Shown: one piece after another, positions 57,211 to 64,000 of the stretch
Position numbering within the stretch: the first letter of the stretch is position 1
How the letters are laid out: every line of letters begins with the position of its first letter
DNA from: JAKQIM01 sp029557965
GTDB lineage: Bacteria; Chloroflexota; Anaerolineae; Anaerolineales; UBA4823
Reading direction: 5' to 3'
DNA: 64,000 nt
Assembly (NCBI GenBank): GCA_035341015.1
Contig: DAOQUL010000001.1
Coordinates: 62,001-126,000, forward strand
Translations under genes and position numbers: made by a program
Notes under the pieces: model-generated
Databases searched by the model: none
Told to the model about the DNA's origin: nothing
What the model saw: the letters and a program-made list of their open reading frames with translations, nothing else

Positions 57211-58494
57211 ATGAATAAAACATTCCCTCCGCCCGGTTATATATCAACCGAGTCGCTGGTGACGGGTATTGAAGTTTATAAACCTGCACCGGTCAAGATT
57301 GAAGATGAACGAGAAACGGTTGAATTCAAGTGTCCACAGTGTGGCGCTACTACCGCCTACAGCGTGGTTGATGGCGGCCTGACCTGCACCCATTGCGGTT
57401 ATTATGACGCGCCGCAAAAGCCGGTGGTGGGCAAGCAGGCCGGTGAGATGGAATTCACCCCGCAGGCACTGGCGCAGGCGTCATTGGGGTGGGGTGAAGA
57501 ACGCAAAGAATTGGAGTGCCAGAGCTGCGGGGCAAGGACTCTGGTGCCTTCTGAATCTTTGGCCCATACCTGCGTTTTTTGCGGTTCAAATAAAGTGATC
57601 CAACGCATGGCGTCTCAAGATAATCTCCGGCCGCGTTTTTTGATCCCGTTCAAAGTGGCGATGGAAAAATGCCAGGGCATTACACGCCAATGGCTGGGAT
57701 CGAGCTGGATGACGCCTGCCAGCTTGAAGCAGGTGGCCGGGCTAAATGCCTTTGCGGCTGTTTACCTGCCATTTTGGACCTTTGATTCGACCACAGACGC
57801 CAATTGGCGGGCAGAGGTGGGGCATCAAGAAACCGAAAGTTACTATGATGCCGGCGATAAAGAATGGAAAACGCGCACCGTCACAGTTTGGCGCTGGGAA
57901 TCGGGCAAAGTGCAGTTGAAGATTGACGACCTGCTGGTCGGTGGCACTGCCAAGCTCAGCACGATCCTGTTGGACAAGATCAAGTCCTTTAATTTGAACG
58001 AGCTGGTGGATTACGATCCGAAATACCTGGCCGGTTTCCACGCCCGTGCTTATGACTTGCCTCTGGAAAAGGCCTGGGAGATCGCCAGGCAGCAAATGCG
58101 CGAGGCCACGCGCAATGCCTGCCGCGAACAGGCCAGCACCTCACAGATCCGCAGCTTCAGCATGAACCTGGATTTTAGCGATGAAACCTGGCGCTATGTA
58201 CTGCTGCCGACTTATGTGGCGGCATATCGCTATGAGGAGAAAATTTTTCAGGTGATCATTAACGGCCAGACTGGCGAAATCACGGGGCAACGACCCGTGG
58301 ATTGGGCAAAGGTGTGGCTGGCAATTGCGGCACTTTTGGCGCCCGGATTGTTATTGGGCTTGATCGGCCTGGTTACGCTGCCCTTGGGCGGCCTGGGCGT
58401 GATCATTGGTGGGATTGGTTTTGTGTTATTGGTGGCTGGTATTGTGATTGCGATCATAATTGGGGTACAAGCCAACCGAATGGGTGAGGCGTGA
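57211..58494 (+). CDS. Double zinc-ribbon membrane protein (first of pair)
   Basis: This 427-residue protein has an N-terminal ribbon (CPQCG...CTHCGYY, about 34-60) and a second ribbon (CQSCGART...CVFCGS, about 98-125). A large soluble beta region (about 140-370) and two C-terminal transmembrane helices (about 375-400 and 400-423) follow. The family is common in Chloroflexota and often mislabelled as primosomal or TFIIB-type zinc-finger protein because of the ribbons. The true role is unknown. It is followed by a paralogue 19 nt downstream. Confidence 0.78.
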   Translation: MNKTFPPPGYISTESLVTGIEVYKPAPVKIEDERETVEFKCPQCGATTAYSVVDGGLTCTHCGYYDAPQKPVVGKQAGEMEFTPQALAQASLGWGEERKELECQSCGARTLVPSESLAHTCVFCGSNKVIQRMASQDNLRPRFLIPFKVAMEKCQGITRQWLGSSWMTPASLKQVAGLNAFAAVYLPFWTFDSTTDANWRAEVGHQETESYYDAGDKEWKTRTVTVWRWESGKVQLKIDDLLVGGTAKLSTILLDKIKSFNLNELVDYDPKYLAGFHARAYDLPLEKAWEIARQQMREATRNACREQASTSQIRSFSMNLDFSDETWRYVLLPTYVAAYRYEEKIFQVIINGQTGEITGQRPVDWAKVWLAIAALLAPGLLLGLIGLVTLPLGGLGVIIGGIGFVLLVAGIVIAIIIGVQANRMGEA

Positions 58495-58513
58495 GGAACA
58501 GGGAGCGGCGAAC

Positions 58514-59632
58514 ATGATGATGGCAGATGGTGGCAATACATCGAGTACAGTAAATGAACTCTCGAACCTGTGGGGCGAGACGGTTGACCTGATGGTGTGC
58601 GAGTCTTGCGATTGGCGTTACGTGCTGCCACAGGGCGTGCTGCCCCAACGCTGCCCAAATTGTTTCAACGGCGACCTGAAGCTTTTGACGCCCGGCCCAG
58701 AAATCCAGACGGTTTGCAGCCGGCCCCCTGAGTCGTACTTGCCCTTCAGTGTGTCCATGGAGCGAGTACTCCAAAATATTCAAGAATTTGCTAGTGGGCC
58801 ATGGTTCGCCCCGGCCGATTTAAATCCCGCCACGCTGCGTCAACGCCTGAAGCGTGTGTATTGGCCGATGTGGTTGGTCGACTGCAATGTGCGGGCAGCC
58901 TGGGAAGCTGAGGCTGGTTATGACTATGAGGTGGTCAGCCACCAGGATCGTTATAGTGACAGCCAGGCCGGTTGGACCTCGCAGGAGATCAAGGAGACGC
59001 GTGTGCGTTGGGAACCGCGTGCTGGGCGGCTCGAGCGGTCGTATACCAATATCCCGGCCCCGGCGCTAGAAGGTCACCGGCAGTTGGTGAACCGGGTGCG
59101 TCGTTTTCAATTGGAGCAAGCCCAGCCGTACAGTCAGGATGCGCTTAGGCAAGCTTTTGTGCGCGTGCCCGATCGGTCGGTTGAAGACGCCTGGCCTGAT
59201 GCCGCCCCTGCGGTTCAAGATGCGGCGGCAGACGAGTGCCGTAAGGCGGCAAATGCCGAGCATATACGCCAATTCCAATGGACGCCTGATTATCAAAACC
59301 TTAATTGGACCTTGCTGTTACTGCCAGTTTTCACAACCTATTATTTGGATGATGATCAAAAACCTCAACAAATATTGATCCATGGGCAAAATGGGTACTT
59401 GAGTGGTGTGAAGCGGGCATCCATGAAGCGCGCTCAGAAAACAGCGCTTTATATTGCCATTGCGGCAATGGTGGTGTTTGTTTTGAGTTTGTTAGTCTCG
59501 GGAATTGGGCTGGTAATCCCGCCGTTGCTGGCGGTGGGAGGAATTGGAATTGTGGCGGCGGTCTTGTTAGGTGCCGGGGCGATCATGCCGTTGGCCATTG
59601 CCTGGCAGGTCAACCGCTCTGCTAAAGATTGA
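58514..59632 (+). CDS. Zinc-ribbon membrane protein (second of pair)
   Basis: This 372-residue protein is a shorter paralogue of the preceding one. It has a single ribbon near the N-terminus (CESCDWRYVLPQGVLPQRCPNC, about 28-49) and the same soluble part with YWPMWLVDCNVRAAWEAEAGYDYE. Two C-terminal transmembrane helices (about 315-360) follow. The pair probably forms a heteromeric membrane complex. The ATG at 58514 has GGGAG upstream. Its last 11 nt overlap the convergent patatin gene. Confidence 0.76.
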   Translation: MMMADGGNTSSTVNELSNLWGETVDLMVCESCDWRYVLPQGVLPQRCPNCFNGDLKLLTPGPEIQTVCSRPPESYLPFSVSMERVLQNIQEFASGPWFAPADLNPATLRQRLKRVYWPMWLVDCNVRAAWEAEAGYDYEVVSHQDRYSDSQAGWTSQEIKETRVRWEPRAGRLERSYTNIPAPALEGHRQLVNRVRRFQLEQAQPYSQDALRQAFVRVPDRSVEDAWPDAAPAVQDAAADECRKAANAEHIRQFQWTPDYQNLNWTLLLLPVFTTYYLDDDQKPQQILIHGQNGYLSGVKRASMKRAQKTALYIAIAAMVVFVLSLLVSGIGLVIPPLLAVGGIGIVAAVLLGAGAIMPLAIAWQVNRSAKD

Positions 59633-60446
59633 TGTCCGCCTTGATGGCAGGGATCTTTGCTTCGGCGGCCTTTTGCCCCAGCTCGATCAGTTCCTGGCCC
59701 TTAGAAAAGCGCAGGTAACTCTTGCCAGCCAGGGCTGGTGAGATGATGCAATCGGCCTCGTCAACACCTCTCCCAGCGTGACGGGCCATCATTTCGAGTG
59801 CATTGAGCCCATACCCAATGACCCCCAGGCTGCGACGCAGTTTGGGGGTCAATATATCTACGCCAATCACATAATCGGCGCCCATTGCACGCGCGGTTGA
59901 CACGGGTACACTGTTCAACAGGGTGCCATCGGCCAGCAAACGGCCGTCGATGCGTACAGGGGCGGCAAAACCAGGTACTGTGCTGCTGGCATGGATAGCT
60001 GGCGCTAAGCGCCCCTTGTTCAGTGTGACCAGGCAGTCGTTTTCAATGTCGATGGCTTCAACCGCAAGCGGAATTTTGAGATCTTCAAACCTCAAGTCAC
60101 CAGCCTGGCTGATGAGCCATTTTTCCATCCTGTCAAATTTTAACGCTCCACTCAGAGGCAAGGTTGGGCTGACCAATTTTTGCCATTTCATGCCCAGGCC
60201 CAACTCTTTCAGTTTTTCAATACCAATTCCTGCGCAATAGGCGGCCCCAATGATGGCCCCGGCGCTGGTTCCGGCAACATAGTGGATTGGGATATTTTCT
60301 CTGATCAGAACTTCCAACACGCCAATGTGTGCCAGGCCTCTGGCGACCCCTCCGCCCAGGGCAAGGCCAACGCGCGGGGATGGGTTTTGAAATGACCCCC
60401 GGTTGAGGGGGTCATTTCTAGAAAGCTTTTGTTCAGAAAACACCAT
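59622..60446 (-). CDS. Patatin-like phospholipase
   Basis: This 274-residue cytoplasmic lipid acyl hydrolase uses a Ser-Asp dyad. The oxyanion-hole loop is GGGVARG at 31-37, the nucleophile S61 is in GTSAG and the catalytic Asp173 is in ADGTLLNSVPV, where most patatins have DGG. It belongs to the bacterial NTE/RssA-like group and probably acts on phospholipids. Its ATG overlaps the stop of the ATP-grasp gene (TAATG), so the two are coupled. Confidence 0.9.
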   Translation of the reverse strand: MVFSEQKLSRNDPLNRGSFQNPSPRVGLALGGGVARGLAHIGVLEVLIRENIPIHYVAGTSAGAIIGAAYCAGIGIEKLKELGLGMKWQKLVSPTLPLSGALKFDRMEKWLISQAGDLRFEDLKIPLAVEAIDIENDCLVTLNKGRLAPAIHASSTVPGFAAPVRIDGRLLADGTLLNSVPVSTARAMGADYVIGVDILTPKLRRSLGVIGYGLNALEMMARHAGRGVDEADCIISPALAGKSYLRFSKGQELIELGQKAAEAKIPAIKADINL

Positions 60447-61504
60447 TACATGCCATAGCGCTCGAAGGCGGCTTCCAGGATCATGTTGACCAGGTGGGCG
60501 TGACCAACGCCTTCGGCTGCGGCCTCGATCACCAGGTCAGAAATTCCAGGCGAGAGACCCGGTAGGGGGTTGATCTCAAGAATGTAGGGTTTCAGGTTAT
60601 CGTTGGCATCCAGGCGGAAGTCCACACGCGAGACATCCAGGGCCCCAGTAACACGGAAAACCGCCGCTGTTAACCAGTTCAACTCGTCCACCATATCGTC
60701 GTCAAGCGGGGCCGGGCAGAGGTAGTTCAACTGATCTGCCATCTCTACCTTGAGGCGATTGCTGTAAACCGTATCGGTGCTTTCAAAGGGTTTCAGATCC
60801 ACTTCCATGGGCGGGAAGAAGCGCAGGCCAGCCTGTACACGCGGTGCATCTTCATTGTCGGGCAGGCGGCGCGAAACAGGGCCAATCAGGTTCCCAATCA
60901 GGCCGACGGTTACCTCGCGGCCTTCGATGTAATGTTCCACAAGTGCCGTTTGCTTGTAACGATTCAGGATGTACGCTATCTGCTCGCGCATTTCGTCTTC
61001 ATTGTGCACGATAGATTTTGCAGATACGCCCATGCCGGTGCCTTCGCGGCTGGGCTTAACAAAGAGGGGAAAGTGCATATCTGGCGCCAGGGGTTCATCA
61101 ACGCGTTCAAAGGATTGGAAGTTCGGCGTAGGTAGATCGTGATAGGTCAGCACGCGCTTGGTCATCGATTTATCCAATGCCAACGCCAGGGTCAATACCT
61201 TTGAGCCAGTGTAGCGGAGGCGCATCATTTCCAATATTGCCGGTACCTGGGCTTCGCGCGAATCGCCAAAGTGGCCCTCGCAAATATTGAAGCAAATGTC
61301 TGGCTTATACTTGGGTAGTGTTTCAAATAGCGAAGAATCCCCCTCGAAAAACTCGCAAGCATTTCCTCCCGCGCGCACAGCCTCCATCAGCGCATTGATC
61401 GTCTTTTCAGAATCCAAATCATCCCATTGATCTTGGGCCATACCTTCAAACTTGGGCGCATTTACCTTGAGATTGGCAAGCAAGGCAACCCGGTATTTTT
61501 TCAT
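60446..61504 (-). CDS. ATP-grasp ligase, D-Ala-D-Ala ligase-like
   Basis: This 352-residue ATP-grasp enzyme resembles Ddl: CFNICEGHFGDSREAQVPAILEMM, LALDKSMTKRVL, VKPSREGTGMGV, EHYIEGREVTV and EINPLPGLSPG near the end. It joins an amino acid or peptide to an acceptor using ATP. D-Ala-D-Ala ligase itself is one option, but the active-site loop differs from true Ddl and a peptide ligase is possible. AGAGGATAAG precedes the ATG at 61504. Confidence 0.85.
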   Translation of the reverse strand: MKKYRVALLANLKVNAPKFEGMAQDQWDDLDSEKTINALMEAVRAGGNACEFFEGDSSLFETLPKYKPDICFNICEGHFGDSREAQVPAILEMMRLRYTGSKVLTLALALDKSMTKRVLTYHDLPTPNFQSFERVDEPLAPDMHFPLFVKPSREGTGMGVSAKSIVHNEDEMREQIAYILNRYKQTALVEHYIEGREVTVGLIGNLIGPVSRRLPDNEDAPRVQAGLRFFPPMEVDLKPFESTDTVYSNRLKVEMADQLNYLCPAPLDDDMVDELNWLTAAVFRVTGALDVSRVDFRLDANDNLKPYILEINPLPGLSPGISDLVIEAAAEGVGHAHLVNMILEAAFERYGM

Positions 61505-61605
61505 TCTTATCCTCTGTTATCTATGATAGGTACATCTAGCTGCTTAATTCTATACCAATCCTACCTAGCGTCAATACATGTTGGATGAAGATTGACGTAA
61601 AATGC

Positions 61606-64000
61606 TCATTTGGGGAGGATCATCATCGGCGTTGATGCAGATCGTCCCCACGTGCTTGAGTCGTACATGGCGTACACCTCGGCGGGGAGCACGACAAAGG
61701 TGCCGCTGTGCGTGGCCCGCGCGAGGTAAGAGATGGTAATTGTCCCGGCAGAGACATTGGTTATAAAGAAGCTTACATGGTCAGGATAAATCTCTTTGTT
61801 GTTATACCCGAACGTTTCCCAGTTATAAACCGGTTGGCAAGAATCCCAGCAGTCTGAGCTTGTGGCAATGTGCGAGGTGGTATTGAGACTTTCGTTCAGC
61901 GCTTCGAGGCCCCCGGGGAGTTGATCCTCGATGATAATGAAGGATGCATCTTTTTTGAACGTTACTTCCAGGGTCACCTGTACCAGTTGCCCGATCTGAA
62001 TCTCTTGGGCTGAGCTGTCTGCTGTGGTATAGGTGCGTTCCACTTCAACGAAGCCGGCTGCGTCGATCTCGGCTTGGGGCAAGTAGATGCGGTTGACAAT
62101 GGCATAATACAAACGGCCTTCGTCTTCAGTGGTGATGTGCAGCAGGCTGGCTCCGGTTTGGAGTTGGGTGGTTTGCAGTTCAAGGGTGATCGAGGGTTGT
62201 GTGCGCCCCAAAGAACCGGCCCCAATCTCAGTGCCGTTCAACTCGATGCGATACTCCGTTTCGGCATTGTCGTTTTGCAGAGAGAGCAAATGATCGGTGA
62301 GGGCGATAATGGTGAAGGACGTCTCATTGGTGCTGCCCCAGCCAGATGCCTGGCGCTGCCCCATCAGGTAGCGGACGATGCCGGGCACCAGGATGTTTTC
62401 GGGATCAAGCTGTGCAAAGGCATCCAGGGCCAGGGCCGTGCTGCGGATGGTAGAAGACATGGTCTTTTGGTGGTAATGACCATCCTCATTCGGTTGGGGC
62501 CAGTATACCAGCGTCCCGGTGTCTGCCTCGCTCACCACGGCATTCTGGGCCAATTCTTGCAAGACCTGGCGTGCAGTGTCGTCGTCACCGGCAGTGTGCA
62601 GGGCCAGGGCTAAGGCTGCCTGACTGAATGTATCCAGGGTATAGTATTGGGCCGCCAGGGCCTGCGTGGCAGCGAGGTCGGCATAGCCGGCGATTGACAG
62701 GCTGTACAGCGCATAGGCCTGCGTGCGCGGATCCATGAATTCAAGATTTTCTTTCAGTCGATTGGCGCCCCGTTCGATGACATTGGGGTCTACCTCATAA
62801 CCAGCCTGGGCCGTGACCGATAGGCCAAACACAACCCAGGCAGTCTGGTAATCATCGGTCTCGTCATCGTACCACCATCCCCAGCCGCCATCGTTGTGCT
62901 GCATGCCGTAAAGCATCTGCAATCCGGCATTGATCAAGCCTGGCAGTTCGGCCTCCAGGTTGGGGTTGCTGACCCCTAGCTGGTACAGAGCGCGGCCAAT
63001 TACAGCGTTGGGTAGGGCGCGGCTCATGGTCTGCTCCACGCAGCCGTAAGGATAACCGGTGAGGTATTCTAATCCATCCAGTAGCGTACCCGCGGCTGAA
63101 CGGCTGATACGGATTTGTACGCTGCTCATATCCAGGGCACCAGGCGGCATCACCAGCGTGGTCAGGTATTCGCCAGAGAAATCGCCCACTTGCGTATAGA
63201 CATCGGGGACGGCAAGCGGGTGAATCGTGAGGGGCAGGCGTACGGCGTCGCCGGATCCGCTGGCAGTGGTGGCGCTGATCGTGATCTCGGCATCACCGGC
63301 AGTCAGTGCGGTGACAGTCCAACTGACCACTTGAATTTCACCAGGCTGTAGAGAAATCGTTATGGGGTCGGGTTGGGCAATCGCCAGTGCATCGCCAGCA
63401 TCCATCTCTACGATCAGGTCTTTGGCCGTGAGGCCGTAATTGTGAATGAGGGCCGATAACTCAACCTGGTCGCCGACGGTCAGGGCGGCAGGCAGGATAG
63501 GGCGGACAACCACCTCTTTTTGGGTGAGAATATTGATATACGCCTCATTTACCTGGGTATTAGCAGTGATCGCTTTGACAACGACTCGCCAACTGGTCAG
63601 GTTGTCGGGCAGGGCCACAGTAATACTGGCTTGGCCATTGGCGTCGGTGGTGATTACCGGGAACCAGGCGGCGGTATCAGGAAACTCGCTGCGCGGGTTG
63701 CCGGCAATATCGCCGCCGCCACCACCAAGTCCACCTTCGCCGTATTGCAGCCAGCGGGTGGGTGAAAATGAATCGTACGTTATAACGTGATGTTCGCGGC
63801 GCCCGTAGAAGGCTGAGAAAATGGGGCCCGACAAATCACCGCTTAGGCTGAAGATGGCTTCATCTATCAGCGCCAGGGATAGCTCTGCCCGGACGGGATT
63901 GCCCTGCTCATCGTTCACCTGGATGGTAAAGGTGGCATCCTGGCGGGGCGCATAAACAGGCTGGTCGGGCGTGATCGTGATCTCGAGACTCTTGCCAATC
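61606..64000 (-). CDS. Alpha-2-macroglobulin family protein, C-terminal part (cut by window edge)
   Basis: The frame is open to the right edge, so the N-terminus is missing. The visible ~797 residues start in a macroglobulin domain (PDQPVYAPRQDATFTIQVND). They include the bait-region neighbourhood (EFPDTAAWFPVITTDANGQASITVALPDNLTSWR) and the thioester GYPYGCVEQ, where Cys and Gln form the covalent trap. The terpenoid-cyclase-like helices (DGGWGWWYDDETDDYQTAW) and a receptor-binding-like end follow. It is a secreted or lipid-anchored broad protease trap that could protect the cell, perhaps from its own C25 peptidases. The stop is at 61606. Confidence 0.92.
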   Translation of the reverse strand, partial: IGKSLEITITPDQPVYAPRQDATFTIQVNDEQGNPVRAELSLALIDEAIFSLSGDLSGPIFSAFYGRREHHVITYDSFSPTRWLQYGEGGLGGGGGDIAGNPRSEFPDTAAWFPVITTDANGQASITVALPDNLTSWRVVVKAITANTQVNEAYINILTQKEVVVRPILPAALTVGDQVELSALIHNYGLTAKDLIVEMDAGDALAIAQPDPITISLQPGEIQVVSWTVTALTAGDAEITISATTASGSGDAVRLPLTIHPLAVPDVYTQVGDFSGEYLTTLVMPPGALDMSSVQIRISRSAAGTLLDGLEYLTGYPYGCVEQTMSRALPNAVIGRALYQLGVSNPNLEAELPGLINAGLQMLYGMQHNDGGWGWWYDDETDDYQTAWVVFGLSVTAQAGYEVDPNVIERGANRLKENLEFMDPRTQAYALYSLSIAGYADLAATQALAAQYYTLDTFSQAALALALHTAGDDDTARQVLQELAQNAVVSEADTGTLVYWPQPNEDGHYHQKTMSSTIRSTALALDAFAQLDPENILVPGIVRYLMGQRQASGWGSTNETSFTIIALTDHLLSLQNDNAETEYRIELNGTEIGAGSLGRTQPSITLELQTTQLQTGASLLHITTEDEGRLYYAIVNRIYLPQAEIDAAGFVEVERTYTTADSSAQEIQIGQLVQVTLEVTFKKDASFIIIEDQLPGGLEALNESLNTTSHIATSSDCWDSCQPVYNWETFGYNNKEIYPDHVSFFITNVSAGTITISYLARATHSGTFVVLPAEVYAMYDSSTWGRSASTPMMILPK

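Overview
The window looks like a housekeeping-rich chromosome segment of a Chloroflexota bacterium, most likely class Anaerolineae. This is inferred from gene content and style, not from a database match. The clues are an ATP synthase alpha subunit with a roughly 50-residue insert before its GSLTALP segment (recalled from Anaerolineae), lipoproteins with long Thr/Pro stalks, C25 (gingipain-like) surface peptidases, and an MreB-like gene directly after atpC. Base composition and codon style look uniform. I see no insertion sequence, prophage, CRISPR array or rRNA. There is one tRNA (Pro, anticodon GGG).

Layout. 1-2.5 kb: a cut-off secreted protein, a small zinc-ribbon membrane protein, an Fe-type alcohol dehydrogenase paired with an LsrG-like monooxygenase, and a glutaredoxin. 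2.5-11.5 kb: a phosphate/polyphosphate locus, with phoU-pstB on the minus strand divergent from pstS-pstC-pstA-pstB2-ppk2a-ppk2b-ppk1. 11.5-19.1 kb: DegV, an M42 peptidase, an F1-only ATP synthase block (atpA-G-D-C) and an MreB-like protein without its catalytic residues. 19.2-26 kb: rex divergent from obgE-nadD, then an alpha/beta hydrolase and a PAS/GAF/HD-GYP sensor. 26-31.3 kb: tRNA-Pro, an M23 lipoprotein, a stalked lipoprotein, SCP2, a universal stress protein, TatA, DinB and a lone receiver. 31.3-35.4 kb: proS with a proline-codon leader peptide and attenuator, a GH10 xylanase and a 2-hydroxyacid dehydrogenase. 35.4-41 kb: a Tat-exported L,D-transpeptidase, a thiol-redox set (CcdA, TlpA-like, glutaredoxin-DUF2085 fusion), then the yfiH-yggS-yggT-yggU cluster. 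41-44.5 kb: a membrane-anchored NACHT/HEAT NTPase and a coiled-coil C4 zinc protein. 44.6-55.2 kb: an ECF sigma factor, a candidate anti-sigma factor and two C25 peptidases, linked by a recurring Fn3-like module. 55-64 kb: a fused ABC exporter, two paralogous zinc-ribbon membrane proteins, a patatin, an ATP-grasp ligase and a cut-off alpha-2-macroglobulin.

How it works together. The phosphate locus joins high-affinity uptake to polyphosphate storage and use. Its two PstB proteins carry complementary motif defects, which suggests an asymmetric ATPase heterodimer. The C25 cluster looks like a self-contained, sigma-controlled surface protease system. Many promoters sit so close to start codons (a -10 box 5-9 nt upstream and no ribosome-binding site) that leaderless transcription seems common here. 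Several units end in unusually long perfect hairpins that can serve both strands.
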